Program-made: the position numbers and the translations under genes
NCBI GenBank assembly: GCA_026391655.1
Contig: JAPLDR010000063.1
Coordinates: 47,566 to 94,738 of the forward strand
Length of the DNA stretch: 47,173 nt
Source of the DNA: Bacteroidia bacterium
GTDB taxonomy: Bacteria > Bacteroidota > Bacteroidia > Bacteroidales > Prolixibacteraceae
Direction of reading: 5' to 3'
The notes under the pieces: generated by a model
Told to the model about the DNA's origin: nothing
Database searches by the model: none
What the model saw: only the letters and a program-made list of their open reading frames with translations
In this document: piece after piece, positions 25,258 to 33,585 of the stretch
Position numbering within the stretch: the first letter of the stretch is position 1
Layout: each line of letters starts with the position of its first letter

Positions 25258-26211
25258 TTACATATCAAGTAGTTTGAGTGCAGATTGACAGAGTCCTTCA
25301 CCTGAAATTCCGTAATAATTGAAAATTTCGGTTTGTGAACCGGTTATCGTTTCTTCATCAGGAAAACCAACAATTTTAAACGGAATAAATAGCTTTTCCT
25401 GCATCAGCAGCGAGGCACAGGCTTCGCCAAGTCCTCCATTCACACAATGCTCTTCGACCGTTATTACCGCTTTGCATTTTGTAGCGATTCTGATAATCGC
25501 TTCTTTATCCAACGGATTGATGGTATGCATACTAATTACTTCCGCACCAATACCTCTGCCTTCCAGTATGCGTGCTGCCTCGTATGCCGGAGCAACCGTT
25601 TCGCCGCATGCAATAAAGGCTATATCATCCCCTTCACAAATGGTTGAAGCTTTCCCTATTTCGAATTTTTCTTGTGTACGCGGAAGATTGGGCATGGCTT
25701 TTTTCCCGAACTTCAGGTAGATGGGTTTATTTGATTCAGAGGCTGCAAGAATGGCTTCCCGGGTCTCAAAATTATCGGCCGGAATAACAATTCGGATATT
25801 GTTAATTGCCCTTAAAACAGCTACATCGTGTAAGGAATGATGGGTTGAGCCCAAAGCCCCGTAACTCACTCCTGCACTTATTCCTACAAGGGTAACCGGC
25901 TGATTGGAGTAGGCCACATCGTTCTTAATCTGTTCCAGTGAGCGTGTAGTTAAAAAGCAGGCGGGAGATACGGCAAAAACTTTTTTACCGGCAGAAGCCA
26001 GTCCGGCAGCGACTCCCACGAGGTTTTGCTCGGCAATGCCAACTTCTACCAGCTGATCCGGAAATTTTACGCCAAACGGAACAAGCTTGCCCGACCCTCT
26101 CGAATCGCTGGTAACTGCGAGTATATTCCGGTCTTTTTCAGCTAACTCCATTAAGGTCGCTGAAAATATTTCCAGGTTGGCTTTTCCAATATTTAGTGTT
26201 TGTAATGTCAT
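25258..26211 (-). CDS. Transketolase C-terminal half (apulose-4-P type?)
   Basis: A 317-residue protein carrying the pyrimidine-binding and C-terminal domains of transketolase. The activating Glu of thiamine enzymes is in [18 protein letters not shown]. Other family motifs: [28 protein letters not shown], and the C-terminal [19 protein letters not shown]. It must pair with the N-terminal half at 26390-27235 to form an active enzyme. In a D-apiose route this pair (AptA/AptB) transfers a two-carbon unit from apulose 4-phosphate to glyceraldehyde 3-phosphate, giving dihydroxyacetone phosphate and xylulose 5-phosphate. Split transketolases also serve other sugars, so the assignment rests on the neighbours. 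Confidence 0.85.
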   Translation of the reverse strand: MTLQTLNIGKANLEIFSATLMELAEKDRNILAVTSDSRGSGKLVPFGVKFPDQLVEVGIAEQNLVGVAAGLASAGKKVFAVSPACFLTTRSLEQIKNDVAYSNQPVTLVGISAGVSYGALGSTHHSLHDVAVLRAINNIRIVIPADNFETREAILAASESNKPIYLKFGKKAMPNLPRTQEKFEIGKASTICEGDDIAFIACGETVAPAYEAARILEGRGIGAEVISMHTINPLDKEAIIRIATKCKAVITVEEHCVNGGLGEACASLLMQEKLFIPFKIVGFPDEETITGSQTEIFNYYGISGEGLCQSALKLLDM

Positions 26212-26323
26212 ATTTTATTATCCATTCAATTTTTTAAATGTGTGCAGATCTCTTGCGCCGAAAAAATTGCTTCACTTTGATCCACATTTTCACGTCGGCG
26301 CTATAATTCTTATTACTCGTTCA

Positions 26324-26369
26324 CCCCGGCTTGAAAGCCGGGGCTACAAATATGTCGTCCCTAAGGGAC
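26324..26369. repeat. Double-hairpin REP between transketolase halves
   Basis: Two adjacent stems: CCCCGGCTT-GA-AAGCCGGGG (26324-26343, nine perfect pairs) and GTCCC-TAA-GGGAC (about 26357-26369). They lie in the unusually long 178-bp gap between the two halves of one enzyme. They are probably an inserted REP-type element; as RNA the first hairpin could stabilise or attenuate the transcript. Confidence 0.65.
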
Positions 26370-26389
26370 TTTTATGAAGCAAAAGGACA

Positions 26390-27235
26390 TTACATCGAAA
26401 TCAACTTTTCGTATTGATGATCCAATTCATTCATCGCCAGTGCATATTGCTCATCCGACGGTACGCCATGGTGCCATTTTGCAACATCTTCCATAAAACT
26501 TACCCCTTTACCTTTCACCGTGTTGGCAATGATCAAAGTTGGCTTCTCGTGCTCCGACGGGATTTTTTTAAATACTTCCCGCAACTCCGGAATACTGTTG
26601 CCGTCAACCGAAATCACGCTCCATCCAAATGCTTCAAATTTTTCGTCGATGGGATAGGGGCTGCAAACATCGCGGTTACGTCCGCTAATTTGCAGGGTGT
26701 TATGATCCAGAATGGCAACCAGATTATCCAGTTTGTAATGGGCAGCCATCATTGCTGCTTCCCAGTTCGATCCCTCGGCCAGTTCTCCGTCGCCAAGCAA
26801 AGTGTAAACCTTGTAATCAACATTATCTTTTTTGGCAGCAAGGGCAATTCCGGCACTTATCGAAAGCCCGTGTCCGAGTGCTCCTGTATTAAACTCAATC
26901 CCGTTAACCTTTCTGGTCGGGTGTCCTACATATTTTGATTGAAATTTGCAGATTGTTTCAAGATCGCTTTCGGGGAAAAATCCCTGATCGGCTAATACAA
27001 CATACAAAGATTCAACCGAATGTCCTTTACTTTGGATGTAACGATCCCTGTTTTTATCCGAAAATTTTTCCGGTGAAACATTTAATACATCGTTATATAA
27101 AACATTCAGGATATCAGTGCATGATAGGCTTCCTCCCGTATGACCGGTATTGGCCATTTTAATGTATTTCAGAAGCGATTTTCTGTAATTCACCGATTTA
27201 ACCTGAAGTTCCAGATCAGTATATTTTTGCATCAT
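26390..27235 (-). CDS. Transketolase N-terminal half (TPP-binding)
   Basis: A 281-residue thiamine-diphosphate-binding half of transketolase. Visible motifs: GHTGGSLSCTDILNVLY near residue 30, SKGHSVESLYVVLADQGF, GALGHGLSISAGIALAAKK, and the TPP/Mg motif GDGELAEGSNWEAAMMAAHYKLDNLVAILDHN. The start is at one of two adjacent ATGs (27235 or 27232). It is 40 bp downstream of the isomerase gene, and its partner half follows after a REP-containing gap. Most likely the larger-domain subunit of an apulose-4-phosphate transketolase; generic pentose transketolase is the alternative, less likely in a sugar-induced operon with its own importer. Confidence 0.85.
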   Translation of the reverse strand: MMQKYTDLELQVKSVNYRKSLLKYIKMANTGHTGGSLSCTDILNVLYNDVLNVSPEKFSDKNRDRYIQSKGHSVESLYVVLADQGFFPESDLETICKFQSKYVGHPTRKVNGIEFNTGALGHGLSISAGIALAAKKDNVDYKVYTLLGDGELAEGSNWEAAMMAAHYKLDNLVAILDHNTLQISGRNRDVCSPYPIDEKFEAFGWSVISVDGNSIPELREVFKKIPSEHEKPTLIIANTVKGKGVSFMEDVAKWHHGVPSDEQYALAMNELDHQYEKLISM

Positions 27236-27275
27236 TTTACTATTATCAAGCTCAATACGTGTTTTTCAAATCTCA

Positions 27276-28691
27276 CTACTTATGCGTGTAGATGTTCCAA
27301 CCCATATAATTTCCAATGGCTTCTTCCAGAATTTCGGCAACATGGCCACGAACCATCCCAACATGATGTTCGAACCCGTTTTTGCACATATATTTCATGA
27401 GGTTCTGGAGATTAGGAATCTCGCAAACAGCAATGCCACCGTCCATTCCATAAGGATCGTCAGTCATGGTACCTTCGCCCAGATATGATTTGATGATGCC
27501 TTTCTTATCGTCGGTCGAAATGCGGAAATATGTCATGTCGCCCGCAGCTACTTTCCCCTTCACAGCACCAAATGTGTCTTCGCTGCCCAAAACAGTACCA
27601 AGTACGTCGAGACTTCCGATTTCAATTTCACTTTGGAAAAATGATTTCGGATAATTGCTGCAATGAGTACAAACAACCTTATTACGGTCTTCACTAAAAT
27701 TGTTATTCCAGTCGAGAATTGCCGAAGGAGTCTGAGCGGCCAGCGCCAATGCGTACATTGAAACAGTTCCGGCTACGTCAACCTCGCAAGCCGATGGCAT
27801 GAGTTTTTCGCCCATCATACTCATTGTCACACAAGCGGCACAGCCATAGTTTTTCTCAAGCGAATCCCAGCACTGAATGGCAGAAATATCAATATTATTG
27901 TCCTGTATCCAGTTTTCGACTGCCAACCCAAAACGGGCCTGTTTGGCGATTTTGCTTTTGTTCACTGCGCCACATACTCCGTAGTTCTGGATCGCAGCAA
28001 CTTTAGCAATAACTGCAGGATCATTTTCGCCAATCTTTTCTGCCGCGGCAATAATTTCGGACATATCGACCGGAACAACGGTTATGTCACTGTTCTGCAA
28101 CAATTTCTCGCTGACACGCATGGTCTGGAAACCAATCGGACGTGTACCAATGGCACCAACACGCAAACCTTTCATCCCTTTAACCACGCGGCAAATTCCG
28201 GCGAACTTCAGGATGTCTTTGGTAAATTCAGCACTGCTGAGACTGTAAGTATGATAAGTTGTGTCGGTGAATTTAACTCCGTACTGGTAAAAATTATTAC
28301 ATACAGAGAGCTTTCCGCAGAATGCATCACGACGGCTTTTTACATCAACTTTGTCATTATCGTCGTCAACTGCCTGAACCAAAACAGGCACTTTCAGCCC
28401 CGACATTTTGATGGAATTTACTACACCCAGCTCGTCACCGAAATTGGGAAGTACAACAATGATTCCTTCAATTACTTCGCTGTTTTTGCGGAATAAATCT
28501 GCACATTTTACTGCATCGGCATAACCTTCAATATTTCCTGTCGGAGTTTCTGAAGAGGGTAATATGATGGTGTTATAACCCATCTGATTGAGTTTGGCCA
28601 ATACTTTGGCACGGGCATCGACAGCCAGTTTTGAATTAAAAATGTTGCGGGTCGCTATGATGACCCCAAATGTTTGTTTTTTCAGTTCCAT
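27276..28691 (-). CDS. L-fucose/arabinose-isomerase-like sugar isomerase
   Basis: A 471-residue cytoplasmic member of the FucI/AraA superfamily, shorter than E. coli FucI (591). Likely Mn2+ ligands: E303 (SACEVDVAG), D327 (AILDWNN) and H442 or H443 (FEHHVGMVRG). The 24-residue Glu-Asp spacing equals that of FucI E337/D361. It would convert an aldose to the ketose phosphorylated by the FGGY kinase 20 bp upstream. In this operon D-apiose to apulose is the favoured reaction, though I do not know which family the described apiose isomerases belong to. L-fucose or D-arabinose are the alternatives, but no aldolase follows as a fucose or rhamnose route would need. Confidence 0.78.
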   Translation of the reverse strand: MELKKQTFGVIIATRNIFNSKLAVDARAKVLAKLNQMGYNTIILPSSETPTGNIEGYADAVKCADLFRKNSEVIEGIIVVLPNFGDELGVVNSIKMSGLKVPVLVQAVDDDNDKVDVKSRRDAFCGKLSVCNNFYQYGVKFTDTTYHTYSLSSAEFTKDILKFAGICRVVKGMKGLRVGAIGTRPIGFQTMRVSEKLLQNSDITVVPVDMSEIIAAAEKIGENDPAVIAKVAAIQNYGVCGAVNKSKIAKQARFGLAVENWIQDNNIDISAIQCWDSLEKNYGCAACVTMSMMGEKLMPSACEVDVAGTVSMYALALAAQTPSAILDWNNNFSEDRNKVVCTHCSNYPKSFFQSEIEIGSLDVLGTVLGSEDTFGAVKGKVAAGDMTYFRISTDDKKGIIKSYLGEGTMTDDPYGMDGGIAVCEIPNLQNLMKYMCKNGFEHHVGMVRGHVAEILEEAIGNYMGWNIYTHK

Positions 28692-28711
28692 TATCTCTTA
28701 TTAAAATATAT

Positions 28712-30211
28712 TTATTCTACTAATCTTGAACGTTTTACAGCCAGTTTCCATCCGGAATAAAGCTTTTCGATTTCTTCGGACGACATGGCTGGCACGAAAG
28801 TTTTATCTAATTTCCGAAGCGCTTTGATTTCATTGAGGTCTTTCCAAAAACCACATGCTAATCCTGCCATAAAAGCAGAACCTAAAGCCGAAATTTCTTC
28901 AATATTGCTTCTGACCACTTCTTTCCGAAGCATGTCGGATTGGAATTGCATCAGAAAATTGTTACGCGTGGGACCACCGTCAACACGCATTTCGCGGAAT
29001 GGAATACTGGCGTTTTCAACCATCAGGTCGATCAGATCTTTAACCTGGTAAGCAATGCTTTCAAGTGCTGCACGGACAATGTGCGCTTTTTTGGTATTTC
29101 GCGCCATTCCCGAAATACAAGCCCGTGCCTGATTGTCCCAGTAAGGAGCGCCAAGTCCGACAAATGAAGGGACAAAATATACCTGATTGTTGTCTTTTAC
29201 CGATAATGCCAGTGGTTCCGATTCTGCGGCGTTTGAAATCAATTCAGCATCGTTGACCAGCCAATTGATTGTATCACCAGTACAATGGATATTTCCTTCG
29301 AACACATAATCAATCGCACCGGCACGTCCCCAACCAATGGAAGTGACCAGACCAACAGGAGAGGACAGGATCTGATTTCCGATATTCATCATGATGGAAG
29401 AACCTGTGCCATAGGTCGCTTTGGCTATGCCCGGTTCAAAACAGTTTTGACCGAATAACGCAGCATGCGAATCACCCAATAACCCGGCTATCGGAATTGG
29501 TTGACCGGGCAAAATATCGGTAGAGGTATAACCGAAAATTTCGTCACTGAACTGCACCTTTGGAAACATGCTTTTATGCAATCCAAAGAGTTCGATAAGT
29601 TCATCGTCCCATTCTAATGTGTTAATATTAAATAACATGGTCCGGCAGGCGTTTGAATAGTCTGTGGCGTGTACCTTGCCGTTGGTCAGTTTCCAAAGCA
29701 ACCATGAATCCATGGTGCCTAAAAGCAAATCGCCGCATTTTGCTTTGCTTTCGATACCCTTTACATTGTTTAAGATCCAGTGCAGTTTACTTGCCGAAAA
29801 GTATGGATCTATAATCAAACCAGTTTTATTTCGAATGGTTTCGCTGTATCCCTTTTCCCGAAGCTGAGCGCAAAATCCGGCTCCCCGCTGGCATTGCCAT
29901 ACGGCAGCATTGTAAACCGGCAAACCGGTATTTTTATCCCAGATAAGCGATGTTTCGCGCTGGTTCGTAATGGCAATAGCGGTAATTGAACTGGCATCTA
30001 ATGAAGTTTCTGCCAATATTTGCCTGATGCCCGATAGCGTATTGTCGAAAATTTCGACGGGGTTATGCTCTACAAATTCGGGTTGAGGGTAATATTGCTG
30101 ATGCGAAATTGACACCCGGTGTCGGAGAACACCATTCTGCTCGAATAGAATAATTTTAGTAGCCGATGTACTTTGGTCAATAGCTAAAATATATTTCTGT
30201 AAATGAGGCAT
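28712..30211 (-). CDS. FGGY sugar kinase, glycerol-kinase-like (apulose kinase?)
   Basis: A 499-residue ATP-dependent kinase closest in pattern to GlpK: N-terminal phosphate loop IDQSTSATKIILF, ITNQRETSLIWDKNTG, AVWQCQR, and the C-terminal VDGGPTRNNFLMQFQSDML. Counting against E. coli GlpK with an offset of 2, R85, E86, Y137 and D247 are kept, but the glycerol-contact residues Q246 and F270 are replaced by S248 (GDSHAALFGQ) and S272 (TYGTGSSIMMN). This argues for a substrate larger than glycerol. With isomerase and transketolase next to it, a ketopentose such as apulose is the best candidate, giving apulose 4-phosphate. It would be called glycerol kinase by homology alone. 142 bp separate it from deoR, 20 bp from the isomerase gene. 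Confidence 0.8.
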   Translation of the reverse strand: MPHLQKYILAIDQSTSATKIILFEQNGVLRHRVSISHQQYYPQPEFVEHNPVEIFDNTLSGIRQILAETSLDASSITAIAITNQRETSLIWDKNTGLPVYNAAVWQCQRGAGFCAQLREKGYSETIRNKTGLIIDPYFSASKLHWILNNVKGIESKAKCGDLLLGTMDSWLLWKLTNGKVHATDYSNACRTMLFNINTLEWDDELIELFGLHKSMFPKVQFSDEIFGYTSTDILPGQPIPIAGLLGDSHAALFGQNCFEPGIAKATYGTGSSIMMNIGNQILSSPVGLVTSIGWGRAGAIDYVFEGNIHCTGDTINWLVNDAELISNAAESEPLALSVKDNNQVYFVPSFVGLGAPYWDNQARACISGMARNTKKAHIVRAALESIAYQVKDLIDLMVENASIPFREMRVDGGPTRNNFLMQFQSDMLRKEVVRSNIEEISALGSAFMAGLACGFWKDLNEIKALRKLDKTFVPAMSSEEIEKLYSGWKLAVKRSRLVE

Positions 30212-30238
30212 TTATTTATATTTTTAGTTTTTGAATAC

Positions 30239-30270
30239 TTCGTTTACTTTCGCTTGGTAAAATAAACGAA
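30239..30270. promoter_or_regulatory. Inverted repeat, possible DeoR operator
   Basis: TTCGTTTA (30239-30246) faces TAAACGAA (30263-30270) across a 16-bp spacer that contains CTTTCG. With a few inner pairs the arms extend to 12. TTTCG/CTTTCG repeats are usual in operators of DeoR-family regulators. It lies 28 bp upstream of the kinase start, in the only sizeable gap (142 bp) between regulator and catabolic genes. Confidence 0.4.
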
Positions 30271-30354
30271 ATATTTCGAAAGATTGAAATGAAATTGAAG
30301 AATATTTCAGGAATAGTGCATTTGAAAATAAAAGACTAATTACAAGTATGTTAA

Positions 30355-31116
30355 CTATGCTATTATTAATTTGATATCGTGTTTTTCAAACATCACCTTA
30401 TCTTCTTCCGTTATTTTCGAATCGGTAATCAGATATTCGATTAGTGACAGAGCGCCTAAACTTGCAAAAGAACTTTTGCCTATTTTTGTAGCGTCAGCAA
30501 CCAAATACACAACATTTGCCGATTCTATCATTGCCCGTTTTACGCATATATCGCTGATACTCGGGTAAGTAAGTCCCGACTTGAGCGTAATTCCGGCGGT
30601 TGCCAAAAAGAGTTTGTCGACATGCAAATTATCGAAAAAATCGGCAGCTTTTTGTCCGGTGAGCGACAGGGTTGGAGCTTTAAATTCGCCTCCCGTCACC
30701 ACTAAGTTAATTTCGGGGTCGGCACCCAAAATTAAAGCGATATTGAGCGAATTGGTAATAACTGTGAGATTTTTAAATCCGGTAATAAGTTTGGCTATTT
30801 CGGTGGTAGTTGAACCCGAATCTAATATTATGGTATCGCCATTATTAATAAATTCCACCGCTTTTTGAGCAATGGCAGCCTTTTCAGTTAAGTTTTCCTG
30901 GTTTTGTAACGAGATGTTTTTTACCTGAATACCTACATTTTTAAGGTACGCTCCACCATGTTCGCGCACTACAAAATCGTCTTTTTCAAGCTTTTCCAAA
31001 TCCTGCCGGATGGTAACCTCGGTAACTTTAAATATTTTACTCAGTTGCAACACCTTGGCATGACCGTCTTCTTTAATCATTTCAAGGATTTTCTCGCGTC
31101 GTTGGTGTGGTAGCAT
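30355..31116 (-). CDS. DeoR/GlpR-family transcriptional repressor
   Basis: A 253-residue regulator. N-terminal winged helix-turn-helix (about 3-57; RREKILEMIKEDGHAKVLQLSKIF, then VTEVTIRQDLEKLEKDDFVVREHGGA, the DeoR signature). The C-terminal sugar-phosphate sensor domain contains ILDSGSTTTEIAKLI and VITNSLNIALIL. DeoR proteins are usually released from DNA by a phosphorylated intermediate of the pathway they control; here that would be the product of the adjacent kinase. It is the first gene of the central block, with a good promoter 70 bp upstream and candidate operators before itself and before the kinase, so autoregulation is likely. Confidence 0.9.
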   Translation of the reverse strand: MLPHQRREKILEMIKEDGHAKVLQLSKIFKVTEVTIRQDLEKLEKDDFVVREHGGAYLKNVGIQVKNISLQNQENLTEKAAIAQKAVEFINNGDTIILDSGSTTTEIAKLITGFKNLTVITNSLNIALILGADPEINLVVTGGEFKAPTLSLTGQKAADFFDNLHVDKLFLATAGITLKSGLTYPSISDICVKRAMIESANVVYLVADATKIGKSSFASLGALSLIEYLITDSKITEEDKVMFEKHDIKLIIA

Positions 31117-31146
31117 AAATCATCAAAATTATTAGCGTAATTGGAC

Positions 31147-31192
31147 AATTCTCGTGATCGAAAATTTCAAAATGCAAATATATCGATAATAA
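31147..31192 (-). promoter_or_regulatory. Promoter and operator of the deoR-led operon
   Basis: On the minus strand TATATTTG (31185-31192) is an exact match to the Bacteroidota -7 element TAnnTTTG, with a T-rich stretch about 20 bp upstream in the -33 position. Downstream, the near-palindrome AATTCTCG-TGAT-CGAAAATT (31147-31166; 7 of 8 pairs) could bind the DeoR protein. A second stem, TCGAT-AATA-ATCGA, lies just upstream of the -7 element. Confidence 0.5.
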
Positions 31193-31263
31193 TCGAAAAA
31201 AATGGAAAGAGCGTTTAAGATATCTGAATGGAAATTGTATCTGCTTTTTAAAAGTAAAACCTC

Positions 31264-33585
31264 TTATTTCTGAAAAATGCTCACAATATCTTTCCTTCGT
31301 TCTTCAGGAAAAACCTTGAGAAACTCAATTTTTCCAGCCTTTAGTTTTACTTCAACTGTAGTATTTCTTGGCGCATGCATCTTAAAATGTACATCGCGAT
31401 CTTTTGGCCAGGCTGGGAAAAGGTGGATTTTGTCCCCGTCAACCTGCAACAACATTTCCTGAATGCCGATCATGCCTGCTCCACCCCAGTTGTGATCGGG
31501 CACCCAGTCGAAACCAGGTCCCCAGAAAGCAGGGAAACGCCTTCCCGAGTCCTGCAACTTCAGGAAATTCAGCCGTGCAGCTTCTTCAGTCAAACCAAGG
31601 CGGGCGGCAAAAATATTATCCTGTTTCCAGCCCACATGACTTCGGAATTTTATAGCCTCCGAATCATATTTCCAGGTATTCAGCGCAATTTCAAGTTCGG
31701 GTTTGCCGTAACCGTAAATGCCCCAGGGAAAAACCGAGTACAATTGCGGAACTTCTACATTGTTGATGCGCTCCCACGATTTTGCAGGAGCAATAGTGGT
31801 AAAACCGTCGCAAACCCTGGTACTGATTGGGGGAATCCGTTTTAGCATATCCTGCCATTTTTCTTTTTGAATATCAGACAAATACGCGGATGGAAGTTGG
31901 AGCAAACGGTTCAAAACTGTTTTTAATCCGGCAATGGTCGAAGTGGAATTGGTGGCCATTTTATAAGTTTCACAGGCTGAACCGGGGTACAACACCAAAT
32001 GCCCATCGGAATTCAATGTTTTGATACCGCGCTGTGCTGCCAGATACTGGTAATGTTCGTCAAAAAAGGTCAGACAGCTTTCGATAAACGGAAGGTAAGC
32101 AGAAATATCTTTCGAAGCATAACGTTCGGTTTCGAGCATCATGAGGCAAAATTCCAAAGAAGTATCCCATTCGTATTCGAGCCACGCATTGTATTCCACC
32201 CCTTTATCAAAGTTGGCTGGTCGTTCCCATCCATATTCACTGCAATTGGGCAGACCGAAATTGTCCATCTGTTCGGTAAAACAAGCTCCTTTGTGCCCCC
32301 AGTAAACTTCCGATCTCAATTCGGCATTTCGCAAAATCCGCAGGTAAAAATCGAATTGCGGCTTCATCATTTCAAAATCGCCTGATTTCAGCATCGGAAA
32401 ATAAACAAGACGTTGATTTTGAGCCGTAAAAGTGCCTCCTCCCCAATTTCGAAAATCGGGTGTAAAATTGCGTGCGGCATCCGTAAAAACCGGATCGACA
32501 GTAAACAAGCCTCCGTTGAACTTAGTGGGATATTCACCAAACGCATTGCATGCCAGCATATACCGGAATAGTTGGTAATTTCGTCCGGCTTTCCATGCCT
32601 CCGGATTCGAATCCTGCTGATCTCCAATAAATACAAAACTTCGGTCCCAATATTGATGCCACCAATCCAGAGTTTTTGCATGGACTACTTTTTTATTCTT
32701 CTGGTTTTCCAGAACAATGAACTGCAATTGTTTCTTCCAGCTGTCCAGGCTCTCAGTTTGAGCACCATTCAGAACTATTTCGAATGAATGTTTCTGCGCA
32801 GCAATCTTGCTTTTCAGTAACCATCCTTTATATTCTGTGTCGAGGTATTTGCCATTATAATTTCCGGACGGAACCAGATTCTCGCCCTGCAACTTTCCAC
32901 CAAACGTCAGGTCCTTCAATGGATTGAAAAGCTGGTCTTTTACTGTATTCAATCCTTGCTGTTTTACCGTCACGTCAAAAACCGTCGGTTCCTGATTTCG
33001 GTGATAAAAAAGTAAACCATTATTCTCAAACCCGATTTCGTCTTTTAGTGTTTGTAAACCTTCCGGAACAGCCCATTTGTAAGAATTGGCAAAACCTTCC
33101 GGTTTTCGCACTTCACGGTTGACAAACCGCCAGCTTTCATAACCGGCTTCGACAGAAATTTTTCTGTTCGCGACGACTTCCACATGGATCACCGGACAAA
33201 ATACATCCACCCAAATCTGAATCTGAGCGTTCAATCCGTCTTCAATTCCGTCGATCTGCACAAAACCGTCTTTCAATTTTAATTCCTGCCTGAACTTTCC
33301 GCCATCGAAAGGATTGGGATTCAGTTTCAGCCGGATACGACCCGCTTTCAGCAAACCGTTATTTTCGTCAAAAAAACCGCTTTTTGCAATGTAGAAAAGC
33401 ACATCTCCTTTTTCAACCCACACATTCAGACCAATGTCTCCACCTCCGCAAGGCATTGATTCCGAAGAATTTTGGCTCTGACTATCCCAAACTACATTGC
33501 ACTGGTTGAGCTGCACGGGCTGGGAATAAGTCAAAACTCCGGAAAAAATCATCAGTAAAAGAACTGTAAGTATTTGTCGTATCAT
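31264..33585 (-). CDS. DUF5703/GH95-like secreted glycosidase
   Basis: A 773-residue protein with a signal peptide (VLTYSQP). The N-terminal ~280 residues are a beta-sandwich of the DUF5703 type (CNVVWDSQSQNSSESMPCGGGDIGLNVWVEKGDVLFYIAKSGFFDENN). Residues about 300-680 form an alpha/alpha-barrel like that of GH95/GH65 enzymes (YQLFRYMLACNAFGEYPTKFNGGLFTVD, EYEWDTSLEFCLMMLE). A small C-terminal beta domain follows (VQVDGDKIHLFPAWPKDRDVHFKMHAP). GH95 members remove alpha-L-fucose or alpha-L-galactose; the activity of DUF5703 proteins is not established. It overlaps the stop of URO-D-like gene 4 as ATGA, tightly coupled to the rhamnosidase block. Confidence 0.72.
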   Translation of the reverse strand: MIRQILTVLLLMIFSGVLTYSQPVQLNQCNVVWDSQSQNSSESMPCGGGDIGLNVWVEKGDVLFYIAKSGFFDENNGLLKAGRIRLKLNPNPFDGGKFRQELKLKDGFVQIDGIEDGLNAQIQIWVDVFCPVIHVEVVANRKISVEAGYESWRFVNREVRKPEGFANSYKWAVPEGLQTLKDEIGFENNGLLFYHRNQEPTVFDVTVKQQGLNTVKDQLFNPLKDLTFGGKLQGENLVPSGNYNGKYLDTEYKGWLLKSKIAAQKHSFEIVLNGAQTESLDSWKKQLQFIVLENQKNKKVVHAKTLDWWHQYWDRSFVFIGDQQDSNPEAWKAGRNYQLFRYMLACNAFGEYPTKFNGGLFTVDPVFTDAARNFTPDFRNWGGGTFTAQNQRLVYFPMLKSGDFEMMKPQFDFYLRILRNAELRSEVYWGHKGACFTEQMDNFGLPNCSEYGWERPANFDKGVEYNAWLEYEWDTSLEFCLMMLETERYASKDISAYLPFIESCLTFFDEHYQYLAAQRGIKTLNSDGHLVLYPGSACETYKMATNSTSTIAGLKTVLNRLLQLPSAYLSDIQKEKWQDMLKRIPPISTRVCDGFTTIAPAKSWERINNVEVPQLYSVFPWGIYGYGKPELEIALNTWKYDSEAIKFRSHVGWKQDNIFAARLGLTEEAARLNFLKLQDSGRRFPAFWGPGFDWVPDHNWGGAGMIGIQEMLLQVDGDKIHLFPAWPKDRDVHFKMHAPRNTTVEVKLKAGKIEFLKVFPEERRKDIVSIFQK

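Noticed and set aside
26324-26369. Riboswitch or attenuator
   Set aside because: Only two simple hairpins with no conserved core; it fits an intergenic REP element.
28712-30211. Plain glycerol kinase
   Set aside because: Two glycerol-contact positions are changed and the operon has no glycerol-3-phosphate dehydrogenase or glycerol facilitator.
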